Positions 48,707 to 57,665 of a stretch of 64,000 nt of DNA are shown one piece after another. The translations under genes and the position numbers were made by a program. The notes beneath the pieces are model-generated. The model was not told the DNA's origin, made no database searches, and saw only the letters and a program-made list of their open reading frames with translations. The DNA is from Microbacterium sp. SORGH_AS_0888. Lineage in GTDB: Bacteria; Actinomycetota; Actinomycetes; Actinomycetales; Microbacteriaceae. Location of the stretch: NCBI RefSeq assembly GCF_030818905.1, contig NZ_JAUTAZ010000001.1, positions 2,294,001 to 2,358,000 of the forward strand, read 5' to 3'. How positions within the stretch are numbered: position 1 is the first letter of the stretch; each line of letters begins with the position of its first letter.

Positions 48707-50617
48707 ATGCCCAAGAACAAGAAGCCCGCCGGCGGTCGCCCGGCCAAGAACTTCGAGCCGCGCTACGGCTCGAAGACGAGCTACCAGGATCGCAAGCGCC
48801 GTCCCGGCGAGGCCTCGGCCGGAACGGCCGGCTCGAAGAGCCCGAACCACCGCGGCTACCGCGCCGCCGACGCCGAGCGTGCCGGCGCGCCCAAGCAGCG
48901 GTGGACGTCCCAGGAGCGTGCGGGTCGCGAGGAGGCGCGCAGCATCCGCTCGCAGGCGCGCGGCGACGAGCGTCCGCGTCGCGCGTTCGACGAGCGTCCG
49001 GCGCGTGCGCGTGATGACCGTCCTGCCCGGTCGTTCGATCGTGAGGAGCGTCCGCGTCGGTCGTTCGAGGACCGTCCCGCACGCTCGTCCGGCCGGGAGG
49101 ACCGTCCTGCCCGGTCGTTCGACGATCGTCCGCGTCGATCCTTCGATGAGCGTCCCGCACGCTCGCACGACCGCGGCGAGCGGGGGACGCGTCCGCCGCA
49201 GGACCGTCCCGCGCGGTCGTTCGATCGCGCGGAGCGCCCGAGCCGGTCGTTCGGCGACCGCCCGTCCCGTCCTTCCCCGCGCGATGAGCGTCCGCGGCGC
49301 GACGACCGCAGGAACGATCGCCCGAACCGCTCCGACTGGAACGCGGCGCCGCAGCGCACCGCGGCGGCCGAGCAGCACGTCGACGTCGTCCACGAGCGGC
49401 TGCAGGCCGAAGCGGTCGATGCGAACGCCGTGACCGAGGCGTCCTTCGCCGAGCTCGGGCTCGGCGACAACATCGTGCGCGCCCTCGCCGAGCTGGGCGC
49501 GGCGAGCCCGTTCCCGATCCAGACCGCGACGATCGCCCCGATCATCGAGGGGCGCGACGTCCTGGCCCGCGGGCGCACCGGCTCGGGCAAGACGATCGCC
49601 TTCGGCGCGCCCCTCGTCGAGCGGGTGCTGCGCTCGAAGGCCGGCGTGAAGCGCGAGTTCGGGCGTGCCCCGGTCGCGCTGATCCTCGCGCCGACGCGCG
49701 AGCTCGCGCTGCAGATCGACCGGACCGTCCAGCCCATCGCTCGGAGCGTGGGCCTGTTCACCACCCAGATCTACGGCGGTGTGCCGCAGGCACGCCAGGT
49801 CGGCGCGCTGAAGAAGGGCGTCGACATCATCATCGGCACGCCCGGACGCATCGAGGACCTGCAGAACCAGGGCAAGCTCGACCTCTCCCAGGTCGGCGTC
49901 GTCGTGCTCGACGAGGCCGACCACATGTCGGAGCTGGGCTTCCTCGAGCCCATGCAGCGGATCCTGCGTCTCGTCGCGGACGGCGCGCAGAAGCTGCTCT
50001 TCTCCGCGACGCTCGACCGTGAGGTCGCGGCGCTCGTCGACGAGTTCCTGGTCGACCCGGCCGTCTACGAGGTCGCGGGGGAGGATCAGGACTCCGGCAC
50101 GATCGACCACCGTGTGCTCGTGATCGACCACCGCGACAAGGCGGAGATCCTCACCTCGCTCGTCGACCGCGAGGGCAAGACGCTCGTCTTCGCCCGCACC
50201 CGCGCCTACGCCGAGATGCTCGCCGAGCAGTTCGACGACGCGGGAATCCCCGCCGTCGCCCTGCACGGCGACCTCAACCAGGCCAAGCGCACCCGCAACC
50301 TCCAGCGACTCACCGACGGCCGGGTCAGCGTGCTGGTGGCCACCGATGTCGCGGCCCGCGGCATCCACGTCGACGACATCGACCTCGTGGTGCAGGCCGA
50401 CGCGCCGGACGAGTACAAGACGTATCTGCACCGGTCCGGTCGGACCGGTCGAGCCGGACGTTCCGGCACGGTCGTCTCGCTCATCGCGCGACAGCGCCGC
50501 CGTCGCATGACCGAGCTGCTGCAGCGCGCCGAGATCGAGGCGCCATTCGACGAGGTCCGCCCCGGTGACGATCTGCTCGAGGAGATCGCCGGCCGGCAGG
50601 TCGACCCCGTCTCCTGA
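48707..50617 (+). CDS. DEAD-box RNA helicase with RS/RP-rich N-terminal region
   Basis: 636 residues. Residues 1-85 are basic; about 88-206 form degenerate repeats of (D/E)RPARSFD type, a disordered low-complexity domain. The helicase core follows: Q motif and PIQTATIAP (247-275), motif I ARGRTGSGKT (about 287-296), PTRELALQ, GTPGR, VVLDEADHM (DEAD), SATLD, then LVFARTRAYAEML, ATDVAARGIHVDD and HRSGRTGRAGRSG. ATG at 48707 with AGAAGGA. It likely remodels structured RNA or ribosome precursors, probably in the cold; the disordered N-terminus suggests RNA binding or condensate formation (inference). Confidence 0.92.
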   Translation: MPKNKKPAGGRPAKNFEPRYGSKTSYQDRKRRPGEASAGTAGSKSPNHRGYRAADAERAGAPKQRWTSQERAGREEARSIRSQARGDERPRRAFDERPARARDDRPARSFDREERPRRSFEDRPARSSGREDRPARSFDDRPRRSFDERPARSHDRGERGTRPPQDRPARSFDRAERPSRSFGDRPSRPSPRDERPRRDDRRNDRPNRSDWNAAPQRTAAAEQHVDVVHERLQAEAVDANAVTEASFAELGLGDNIVRALAELGAASPFPIQTATIAPIIEGRDVLARGRTGSGKTIAFGAPLVERVLRSKAGVKREFGRAPVALILAPTRELALQIDRTVQPIARSVGLFTTQIYGGVPQARQVGALKKGVDIIIGTPGRIEDLQNQGKLDLSQVGVVVLDEADHMSELGFLEPMQRILRLVADGAQKLLFSATLDREVAALVDEFLVDPAVYEVAGEDQDSGTIDHRVLVIDHRDKAEILTSLVDREGKTLVFARTRAYAEMLAEQFDDAGIPAVALHGDLNQAKRTRNLQRLTDGRVSVLVATDVAARGIHVDDIDLVVQADAPDEYKTYLHRSGRTGRAGRSGTVVSLIARQRRRRMTELLQRAEIEAPFDEVRPGDDLLEEIAGRQVDPVS

Positions 50618-50633
50618 CCCGGCGCCTCCCGCG

Positions 50634-51701
50634 TCAGAACAGTCGCGGCTGCGCCTCGGCGCGAGGCCCGGTCGTGCGCACGGACGCGGCCGCGAGGGCC
50701 GTGGCGTGTGCGCGCACGGGCCGCGCGCGCACGGGCTCCTCCTCGGCGCGTCCGTCGAGACCGTGGTGCCGCAGGAGCGGGCGGATGCGGCGCGCCAGCC
50801 ACTGGCGGTAGGGCTTGGGTGCGTTCACCGCGGCGCCCGGGTACAGCGCCCGGTAGGACGACATCAGGTCCGGCCGGCTCTGCGACAGCCACTGGAAGAA
50901 CCACGGCTTCACGCCCGGGCGCAGATGCAGCGCGCCGTACACGACGCGGACGGCGCCGGCCTCGCGGATGCGACGCAGGGCGTCGTCGAGGGCGGCGACG
51001 GAGTCGGTCAGATGCGGCAGCACGGGCATGAGGAACACCGTCACGCGGAACCCCGCCTCGGTCGCCGCCCGGACCGTCTCCAACCGGGCCTGCGCCGTCG
51101 GGGTGCCCGGTTCGACCGAGCCCTGCAGGGCGTCGTCGAACACCGCGATCGACATCGCGAGGGAGATCGCGACGGACGTCGACGCCTCGCGCAGCATCGG
51201 GAGGTCGCGTCGGAGCAGCGTGCCCTTGGTGAGGATCGAGAACGGCGTGCCCGAGGAGGCGAGCGCATCGATGACGCCGGGCATGAGCCGGTACCGCCCC
51301 TCCGCCCGCTGGTAGGGATCTGTGTTGGTGCCGAGCGCGACGTGCTCGCGCCCCCACGATCCGCGCCGCAGCTCGTTGGCCAGCACCTCGGCGACGTTGA
51401 CCTTGACCACGACCTGCGAGTCGAAGTCGCGTCCGGAGTCGAGCTCGAGGTAGGTGTGCGTGCCGCGCGCGAAGCAGTAGACACAGGCGTGGCTGCACCC
51501 GCGATAGGGGTTCACCGTCCAGTCGAACGGCATCGCGGAGGCGCCCGGGACCCGGTTGAGCGCCGATCGGCACAGCACCTCGTGGAAGGTCATGCCCGCG
51601 AACTCCGGGGTCGTGACCGAGCGCACGACGCCGCCGAACCCCTCGAGCCCCGCGAGCGCATCGGCATCCGTGCTCCCGAGCGACTGACCCTGCCACCTCA
51701 T
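50634..51701 (-). CDS. Rv2578c-family radical SAM protein
   Basis: 355 residues: MRWQGQSLGS, FAGMTFHEVLCRSALNRVPG, WTVNPYRGCSHACVYCFARG with the 4Fe-4S motif C-x3-C-x2-C, VALGTNTDPYQRAEGRYRLM, PFSILTKGTLLRRDLPML and LPHLTDSVAALDDALRRIRE. This matches the Rv2578c/SPL-like radical SAM subfamily; substrate unknown. ATG 51701 (MRWQ) is preferred over an upstream in-frame start. The promoter TTGACC-17-TCTACT lies 7 nt upstream, so the mRNA is leaderless. Confidence 0.9.
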   Translation of the reverse strand: MRWQGQSLGSTDADALAGLEGFGGVVRSVTTPEFAGMTFHEVLCRSALNRVPGASAMPFDWTVNPYRGCSHACVYCFARGTHTYLELDSGRDFDSQVVVKVNVAEVLANELRRGSWGREHVALGTNTDPYQRAEGRYRLMPGVIDALASSGTPFSILTKGTLLRRDLPMLREASTSVAISLAMSIAVFDDALQGSVEPGTPTAQARLETVRAATEAGFRVTVFLMPVLPHLTDSVAALDDALRRIREAGAVRVVYGALHLRPGVKPWFFQWLSQSRPDLMSSYRALYPGAAVNAPKPYRQWLARRIRPLLRHHGLDGRAEEEPVRARPVRAHATALAAASVRTTGPRAEAQPRLF

Positions 51702-51764
51702 GCGTACGAGTAGAACAAGAATACGAATGAAGGTCAAGCGCACATGCGTACAAAGATACGAGAT
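51702..51764 (-). promoter_or_regulatory. Promoter with repeated motif before the radical SAM gene
   Basis: On the minus strand -35 TTGACC (51737-51732) and -10 TCTACT (51714-51709) have a 17-bp spacer. The words GTACGCATG and TCGTAT-xx-TTGT each occur twice, once in the spacer and -10 region and once about 45 bp upstream. This suggests two copies of an operator. Unusually A/T-rich for the window. Confidence 0.6.
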
Positions 51765-51811
51765 GCGACACGGTCGCGCGTGAGCGAGGCGCGACGGTCA
51801 CAATAGGAGGG

Positions 51812-52801
51812 GTGAGCACCCGGGCGACAGACGCGGCCGACACCCGAAAGGCCGCTCGCGAGAGACAGATGCGCCGACGGCGGCGACGGGTCGCGATCGG
51901 CGCTCTGATCGTCGTGCTCCTCGCCGCCCTCGTGCTTCTCGTGCCGCGGGTCATCCTCTCCACCGCGGCGGTCGACGCCGCCCCTGCGGGGCCGGGCGTC
52001 GTCGTCGGTGGCGTCTACGAGCGCGCGCCGGTGGCGCAGGAGCTCCCGGTCCCGCAGCTCGCGGTCGTCGCGGCCGCGGCGCTCTGCGACGAGCCCGCGG
52101 TGCAGGCGGCGCTCGCGGCGAGGGACGACGAGGCGGTGGTCGAGGCCGCCGGCGGTGGCGAGTCCTTCCGCGCGGCCGTGATCGCCGGAGCCGCCCCCTG
52201 CATCTCGCTCTCGGACCCCGCGCGGCGCTGGGTCGTGGTCGACAAGCTGCGGCCGCTCAGCCCGCTGGACTACGAGCCCGCGAACCTCGGCTCGCTCAGC
52301 CAGGTCACCTCGCTCAACGGCGGGCATCTGCGGCAGGATGCGGATGCGGCGCTCTCCGCGCTCGGTGCGGGCGCTGCCGCGGCGGGCGTCGGCGACGTCG
52401 CGGTGCTCAGCTCGTACCGCTCGTACCGCACACAGGTCAGCACCTACGCGCAGCACGTGGACGACGAGGGTCAGGCGGTCGCGGACGCGGGCAGCGCACG
52501 ACCCGGCTACAGCGAGCATCAGACCGGGCTCGCCCTCGACATGGTCGCCTGCGGCCGGGGATGCGGCGGGCTCGACGACTTCGGCGCGACGGCGCAGGGC
52601 CAGTGGGTCGCGCAGCACGCGTGGGAGTACGGCTTCATCGTGCGCTACGAGGACGGCTACATGGGCGTCACCGGCTACGAGTCCGAGCCGTGGCACCTGC
52701 GCTTCATCGGTCCGGCGCTCGCCAAGGCCTATCACGACGGCGGGTTCCACACGCTCGAGGACTTCTTCGGGCTGCCGCCGGCGCCCGACTACGCCGGCTG
52801 A
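51812..52801 (+). CDS. VanY-type D-alanyl-D-alanine carboxypeptidase (peptidase M15)
   Basis: 329 residues: a very basic cytoplasmic N-terminus (RRRRRR), one membrane anchor (VAIGALIVVLLAALVLLVP), a linker domain, then the M15 zinc site: VAVLSSYRSYRTQVSTY, ARPGYSEHQTGLALDMVACG (SxHxxGxAxD ligands), WVAQHAWEYGFIVRY and GYESEPWHLRFIG (third His). It trims peptidoglycan stem peptides outside the membrane. GTG at 51812 after AGGAGG. A good terminator follows. Confidence 0.92.
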   Translation: MSTRATDAADTRKAARERQMRRRRRRVAIGALIVVLLAALVLLVPRVILSTAAVDAAPAGPGVVVGGVYERAPVAQELPVPQLAVVAAAALCDEPAVQAALAARDDEAVVEAAGGGESFRAAVIAGAAPCISLSDPARRWVVVDKLRPLSPLDYEPANLGSLSQVTSLNGGHLRQDADAALSALGAGAAAAGVGDVAVLSSYRSYRTQVSTYAQHVDDEGQAVADAGSARPGYSEHQTGLALDMVACGRGCGGLDDFGATAQGQWVAQHAWEYGFIVRYEDGYMGVTGYESEPWHLRFIGPALAKAYHDGGFHTLEDFFGLPPAPDYAG

Positions 52802-52825
52802 TCCCGCGCGAGCGGCGTCGTCCAC

Positions 52826-52853
52826 ACGCGGGGCGGCTCACCGCCCCGCGTTT
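52826..52853 (+). terminator. Rho-independent terminator after vanY-like gene
   Basis: ACGCGGGGCGG (52826-52836), loop CTCA, CCGCCCCGCGT (52841-52851) make a perfect 11-bp stem running into TTT. It is the clearest intrinsic terminator in the window, 24 nt after the stop. Confidence 0.85.
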
Positions 52854-52867
52854 CCTAGGCTGGCAGG

Positions 52868-54004
52868 ATGCTGCGTCTCCTGTTCTTCGCCGGGCTCGGC
52901 ATCCTGCTCGCGGCCGTCGTCGTCATGGTCGTCGGACCGCCCGGCGCCGCGTGGTGGGCGCTGCCGCTCGGGCTCGCTCTCATGATCGGCGCCGGCACGC
53001 TCGTCGCCATCGCGCGCACGACGCGAGGGGCGATCGGTCCCACGGCGCGTCAGGTCGAGGAGGCCGCGGCGTCGGGTCGCGAGGGCGTCGCCCGCATCGA
53101 CGTCCTGCGCCAGATCGGGACGCAGATCAACGAGCAGCCCCTCTGCGAGCTCGACGTGAGCGTCCAGCCGCACCAGGGCGCCGCCTTCCGCACGACGATC
53201 CGCCGCGTCGTGCCGCTCACGGAGATCCCGCTGTACCAGCCGGGTGCGGGCTTCTCCGCGGTGCTCAGCGCGGGCGACCCGCCCGTCGTGGGCCTCGTCG
53301 CGCCGCAGGTCCTGCCGTTGCGCATGCCCGCCGCCGACACGCTGGCCTGGCGAGCGCCGGAACCCGGTGCCGGCTTCGGGCGCCCGCCGCTGATCGGTGT
53401 GGGGCGCCGCGGTCGCCCCCTGCGCATCGTCGCCTACGTGCTGGTCGCGGCGATCGCCGCGGCGGCCGTCGCCCTTCCCTATCGTGATGCCCTCTCGCAG
53501 ACGATCGAGGCGCTCCCGCAGGGGCGGTGGCACGCCGATGTCCGTCAGCCCCAGCCGCTGTCCGCGGCGCTCGAGGCGCTCCGGGAGGCGATCGGCCACG
53601 ACGTCGTCGACACGGTCGTCGTCGCGGCCGACTACGTGGCCGTCACCGCGCCGCTGCGGCCGGGTGAGACCGCGAGCGACCGCTGGACCTACCGTCGGGG
53701 AAGCGTCTCGCACGACGGCCCCGCGGGCACTCAGCCCGAGCTCGCCGCCGAGCAGTTCTCGCTCGACGATGTGGCGTGGGACCGGCTGTGGTCGCTCGTG
53801 CAGCAGGCCGCCGCCGCCGAGCGCATCGCCGATCCGGCCGCCACCACGATCACTGTCGATCGATCCGTCGACGACGACATCGACAGCGACACGTTCGCGC
53901 GGCCAGTGGGGCCCGTCGAGGTCGTCTTCGGCATCGGCGACGCCTACCGCAGCGCGTTCTACCGCGCCGCCGCCGACGGCACGGGGCTCGCGCGCACGAG
54001 CTGA
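52868..54004 (+). CDS. Hypothetical membrane protein
   Basis: 378 residues: two N-terminal helices (LLFFAGLGILLAAVVVMVVG, ALPLGLALMIGAGTLVAIA), a soluble domain (residues about 50-170) with beta-rich QINEQPLCELDVSVQPHQGA, RRVVPLTEIPLYQPGAG, a third helix (RIVAYVLVAAIAAAAVAL) and a C-terminal extracytoplasmic domain to the end. No known family. The ATG at 52868 lies exactly 6 nt after TAGGCT (leaderless). Confidence 0.75.
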   Translation: MLRLLFFAGLGILLAAVVVMVVGPPGAAWWALPLGLALMIGAGTLVAIARTTRGAIGPTARQVEEAAASGREGVARIDVLRQIGTQINEQPLCELDVSVQPHQGAAFRTTIRRVVPLTEIPLYQPGAGFSAVLSAGDPPVVGLVAPQVLPLRMPAADTLAWRAPEPGAGFGRPPLIGVGRRGRPLRIVAYVLVAAIAAAAVALPYRDALSQTIEALPQGRWHADVRQPQPLSAALEALREAIGHDVVDTVVVAADYVAVTAPLRPGETASDRWTYRRGSVSHDGPAGTQPELAAEQFSLDDVAWDRLWSLVQQAAAAERIADPAATTITVDRSVDDDIDSDTFARPVGPVEVVFGIGDAYRSAFYRAAADGTGLARTS

Positions 54005-54179
54005 CCGCTCCTGGAGGCATCCCACAAACGGCGGCACGGAGTTCCATGAGATGTGCGATGCGATGTCACATCGGGCTGCCGCATCCACCCTCGGCTCGTT
54101 AGGATCGCAAGCGGCGACGACGCCCGTGCACACACCGGCGCCGCCTGAGCGATACCCGCAGAGGAAGGAACGGCGCACC

Positions 54180-55343
54180 ATGGAGCGCGACATCTACGAC
54201 GACGATCACGAGGCGTTCCGCGACGTCGTCATCGAGTTCATCAAGCGCTACGGCACGAACGAGAAGCGCGAGAAGTGGGACGCCGACGGCGAGATCGACC
54301 GCGCCACCATGCTCGCCGCGGGAGAGGCGGGGATCCTCGGGCTCTCGGTGCCGGAGGAGTTCGGCGGTGCCGGGATGCTGCAGGACTACCGCTTCCGAGC
54401 CGTCGTCAACGAGGAGACCATCAAGGCCGGGCTCGGCTCCCTCGCAGGTGCCCTCGGCATCCAGGACGACCTCGCCGTCCCCTACCTCGCGCACTTCGGC
54501 ACGCAGGAGCAGAAGGAGAAGTGGCTGCCCGGCATGGCCACCGGCGAGGTGATCGGAGCGCTGGCCATGACCGAGCCGGGCGCCGGAAGCGACCTGCGGG
54601 GCGTCAAGACGACGGCGAAGAAGGTCGACGGCGGCTGGGTCGTCAACGGCGCCAAGACCTTCATCTCCTCCGGCAAGACGGCCGATCTGGTCGTGACCTT
54701 CGTCAAGACCGGCGAGGGCAACCGCCCCGACGCCTTCAGCCTGCTGCTCATCGAGAACGGCATGGACGGGTTCGAGCACGGGAAGAAGCTCAACAAGATC
54801 GGCTTCCACGGGCACGACACGGCGGAGCTCAGCTTCAGCGACGTCTTCGTGCCCGATGAGAACCTGATCGGCGGCGAGCCGGGTCACGGCTTCGTGCAGC
54901 TCATGCGCAACCTGCCGCTCGAGCGCCTCTCGATCGGCGTCGCAGCCGCGGCGGCCTCGGAGGCGGGCCTGAGGTGGACCCTCGACTACACGGCCAGCCG
55001 CGAGGCGTTCGGCCAGCCCGTCATCGACTTCCAGAACACGCGATTCACGCTCGCCGACATCGCCACCACGGTCGATGTGCTGTGGGCCTACGTCGACCGC
55101 GCGATCACGCTGTACGGCCAGAAGAAGCTCACGCCCGAGGAGGCCGCGAAGGTCAAGTTCTGGTCGACCGAGCGCGAGTGGGAGATCCTCGACAAGTGCC
55201 TGCAGCTGCACGGCGGCTACGGGTACATCATGGAGTACCCGATCGCGCGGGCGTTCGCCGACGCGCGCGTGCACCGGATCTACGGCGGGTCGAACGAGAT
55301 CATGCGCGAGATCGTCGCGCGGCAGGTCACCGGCCGCCGGTGA
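54180..55343 (+). CDS. Acyl-CoA dehydrogenase (long-chain/isovaleryl type)
   Basis: 387 residues: ALAMTEPGAGSDLRGVKTTA and VNGAKTFISSGKTADLVVTF (FAD/substrate loops), LPLERLSIGVAAAAASEAGL, REAFGQPVIDFQNTRFTLAD, CLQLHGGYGYIMEYPIARAF and VHRIYGGSNEIMREIVARQV. The C-terminal motif has YGG, not the YEG of medium-chain enzymes, so the catalytic base is probably the Glu in LPLERLSIG, as in long-chain/isovaleryl-type enzymes. ATG 54180 with GAGGAAGGAA. The interval 54005-54179 holds GATGTG...CACATC (54050-54072) and a TAGGAT -10. Confidence 0.92.
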   Translation: MERDIYDDDHEAFRDVVIEFIKRYGTNEKREKWDADGEIDRATMLAAGEAGILGLSVPEEFGGAGMLQDYRFRAVVNEETIKAGLGSLAGALGIQDDLAVPYLAHFGTQEQKEKWLPGMATGEVIGALAMTEPGAGSDLRGVKTTAKKVDGGWVVNGAKTFISSGKTADLVVTFVKTGEGNRPDAFSLLLIENGMDGFEHGKKLNKIGFHGHDTAELSFSDVFVPDENLIGGEPGHGFVQLMRNLPLERLSIGVAAAAASEAGLRWTLDYTASREAFGQPVIDFQNTRFTLADIATTVDVLWAYVDRAITLYGQKKLTPEEAAKVKFWSTEREWEILDKCLQLHGGYGYIMEYPIARAFADARVHRIYGGSNEIMREIVARQVTGRR

Positions 55344-55385
55344 GAGCGGAGGGGGATGCGGCGGCCCACTGGCGCATCCCCCGGC

Positions 55386-55949
55386 TCAGCCGGCGGCGGT
55401 GCCCGCCCGCCGGCGACGGGCCGTGCGGGCCACACCCGCCCGCGTCAGCCGGTCCGCGATGAGGATGCCGAGCCACGTGCCCACAAGCGGGGAGGCGATC
55501 GCCACGACGACGAAGGCCGCCAGCATCCACGGCGCGAAGGACTGCATGTCAGCCGCGGTCACCGACCACACGGCGTAGAGCGTCGCGACGACCGCGGTGC
55601 CGGCGTAGTACATCCACGTGTGCCAGCGGCGGTAGAGCGCGAGGAGGAACGGCAGCTCCAGCAGCAGCGCGTAGAGCACGTTCGTCACCACGATCGCGGG
55701 GCCGGTCGCCGACAGCGGCATGGCCACGAGCCCCGAGAGGAGGCCGGTGAGCACGCCCGCCCCCGGGCGCTCGAGGAGCCGCAACGCCACAACGAACCCG
55801 ATCGACCAGGCGCCGTAGGCGAGCGCCGCCACGGGCGGAGCGATCGGAGCGAGCGCGGTCGAGAACGCGGTCGCGGGCACGGTCAGCAGGCCCGTGGCGA
55901 CGCCGATCGCCGCGCAGGTCAGCAGGTAGGCGGTCGAGGCGTTCCTCAT
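55386..55949 (-). CDS. ECF transporter S component, YkoE-like (second copy)
   Basis: 187 residues, about six helices: YLLTCAAIGVATGLLTVPAT, VAALAYGAWSIGFVVALRLL, GVLTGLLSGLVAMPLSATGP, AIVVTNVLYALLLELPFLLA, RWHTWMYYAGTAVVATLYAV, WMLAAFVVVAIASPLVGTWL, then RRRRAG. It is a paralogue of the S component at 59588-60136: both open with LLTCAAIGVATGLL. Last gene of the iron-boxed ECF operon; its start overlaps the siderophore-interacting-protein stop (ATGA). Confidence 0.78.
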   Translation of the reverse strand: MRNASTAYLLTCAAIGVATGLLTVPATAFSTALAPIAPPVAALAYGAWSIGFVVALRLLERPGAGVLTGLLSGLVAMPLSATGPAIVVTNVLYALLLELPFLLALYRRWHTWMYYAGTAVVATLYAVWSVTAADMQSFAPWMLAAFVVVAIASPLVGTWLGILIADRLTRAGVARTARRRRAGTAAG

Positions 55950-56815
55950 GCCGGGCTCTCCGTCCGCGCCGCCCGTGCGGCGGCGGAGGCGGCGCCCATC
56001 CGCCAGTACCCGCAGAAGCTCACCGCGTCCTTGTCCATGCCTCGGTCGTTCACGAGCAGGCGGCGACCGCCCGTCGCGAGCGCCTGCTCGCCGGCGATGA
56101 AGGCGTGCGGCCCGCCCGAGGGCAGCTCCGCCTCCCGCAGCGCGGCGAGCGCGCCCGTGCCGGGCGCGGCATCGTGCCCGCGGACGACCCACTGCACCGC
56201 CAGCCCCGCGGGACGGTCGAACTCGAGCGCGTCCGCGGCATCCGGGACCTCGACGATGGCGAGCCCGGTCGCCGTCTCCGGCAGGGATGCCGCGATCCCC
56301 GAGATCGCGGGCAGGGCCGTCTCGTCGCCCACCAGCACGACACGGTCGACGCCCCGCTCGGGGGTGAACATGATCCCCTCGTCGATGATCACGATGTCCT
56401 CGCCGGGAGCCGCGCTCGCCGCCCATCCCGAGGCGGGCCCGGCCGTGTCGTCGCGCTCCGAGCCATGGATCACGAAGTCGATGTCGAGCTCGGCACCCGC
56501 CCGCGTCGTCGCCGGGCGGAACGCGCGCACCGTGTAGTTGCGCATGACCGGGCGCATCCCGGCCGGGATGCGAAGGTACTTCAGATACCCGACGAGCGTG
56601 TTCGCCTTCGCCGGCAGGCGGGTCATCCCCTCCTCGCCGCCCAGCGGCAGGAACAGCCGGAACCACTGGTCGTACCCCATCGGCCGGAAGGCGTCGACCT
56701 CTCCCTCGCCGACGGTGACGCGCACCCAGTGGGGCGACAGCCGTGCCGTGCGCAGCACGCGCAGCCGGATCAGCCGCTGGTCCTCGGGCTTGACCATCTT
56801 GCTGTTGCGGGCCAT
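55946..56815 (-). CDS. Siderophore-interacting protein (ferric-siderophore reductase family)
   Basis: 289 residues: FAD domain with LSPHWVRVTVGEGEVDAF, YDQWFRLFLPL, VMRNYTVRAFRPATTRAGAE (RxYT FAD motif) and LDIDFVIHGS; NAD(P)H domain with VVLVGDETALPAISGIAASL, VVRGHDAAPG, AFIAGEQALATGGRRLLVND and AVSFCGYWRMGAAS. These match the SIP/ViuB family, which reduces ferric siderophores in the cytoplasm. ATG 56815 with AGGAGGAG. In an operon with an ECF importer behind an iron box. Confidence 0.93.
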   Translation of the reverse strand: MARNSKMVKPEDQRLIRLRVLRTARLSPHWVRVTVGEGEVDAFRPMGYDQWFRLFLPLGGEEGMTRLPAKANTLVGYLKYLRIPAGMRPVMRNYTVRAFRPATTRAGAELDIDFVIHGSERDDTAGPASGWAASAAPGEDIVIIDEGIMFTPERGVDRVVLVGDETALPAISGIAASLPETATGLAIVEVPDAADALEFDRPAGLAVQWVVRGHDAAPGTGALAALREAELPSGGPHAFIAGEQALATGGRRLLVNDRGMDKDAVSFCGYWRMGAASAAARAARTESPA

Positions 56816-56846
56816 GGGCTCCTCCTCGGGGCGACGACGGGGGCGA

Positions 56847-57665
56847 TCAGAGCGGGGCGTTCCCGGGGGCGGTGAGTGCGAACACGGCGGCCGAGGCTGC
56901 CCAGGCGAGCACGATGAACACGACGTCGCGCGCGCGGAAGGGAACCAGGTGGCGCTCGGTGCGGGTCGGGTAGGCGCCGAACGCGCGGGCGTCCATCGCC
57001 ATCGCGACCCGCTCGGCGTGCCGGATGGCGCCGGCCAGGAGCGGGACGACGTAGCCGAAGCCGCGTGCGGCTGCGGCCCAGGGGGTGCGGCCGGCATGGG
57101 CGCCCCGCACGCGGTGCGCCTGGCGGATGACCTCGAGCTCGTAGGCGAAGCGCGGCACGAACCGGAACGCCGCGAGAGCGGTGTATCCGACCCGGTAGGG
57201 CACGCGCAGCTGCTGCACGAGCGACCGCGCGAGGTCCGGACCGGCCGTGCTCATCCCCGCGACCAGGGCGAGCGCGATGATGGCCCCGAGCCGCAGCGCC
57301 GTCGCGAACCCGAGGGAGAGCGCGCCGGCGTACAGCGTCCAGTCGCCGAGGCGGAGGACGGCGGACGTGTCGGCCACCCGGCTCGCATCCACCCAGAGCG
57401 AGAAGCCGCATCCGATCAGCAGGATCCCGCCGGGGATCGCGCCGAGCAGCACGCCCGACAGCCGCGCCGACATCCGGACGCCGATCAGAAGCGTGACGTA
57501 GGAGAGGACGAGGAAGGCGATCGGCGTGGCCAGATCGCGCACGAACACGAGCGCGATGGTCGCCGGGATCACGGCGGCGAGCTTCGACAGCGGATTGAGC
57601 CGGTACAGGAACCGCACCGCGGTCGCGGGCGGCGCGGGGGCGAAGGGGTCGATCGCGAGACTCAT
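56847..57665 (-). CDS. ECF transporter T component (EcfT/CbiQ-type permease)
   Basis: 272 residues with about five helices: FLYRLNPLSKLAAVIPATIA, VTLLIGVRMSARLSGVLLGA, then the coupling-helix motifs typical of EcfT, ALAAFRFVPRFAYELEVIRQ, AHRVRGA and HAERVAMAMDARAFGAYPTR (AMDARAFG is the second Ala-Arg-Gly-type motif). It links the ATPases to the S component. Its ATG at 57665 overlaps the ATPase stop. Confidence 0.9.
   Translation of the reverse strand: MSLAIDPFAPAPPATAVRFLYRLNPLSKLAAVIPATIALVFVRDLATPIAFLVLSYVTLLIGVRMSARLSGVLLGAIPGGILLIGCGFSLWVDASRVADTSAVLRLGDWTLYAGALSLGFATALRLGAIIALALVAGMSTAGPDLARSLVQQLRVPYRVGYTALAAFRFVPRFAYELEVIRQAHRVRGAHAGRTPWAAAARGFGYVVPLLAGAIRHAERVAMAMDARAFGAYPTRTERHLVPFRARDVVFIVLAWAASAAVFALTAPGNAPL

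Noticed and set aside
48968..49325. CRISPR-like repeat array
   Set aside because: The repetitive DNA is in frame, degenerate and encodes the RS/RP-rich helicase N-terminus; there are no spacers.
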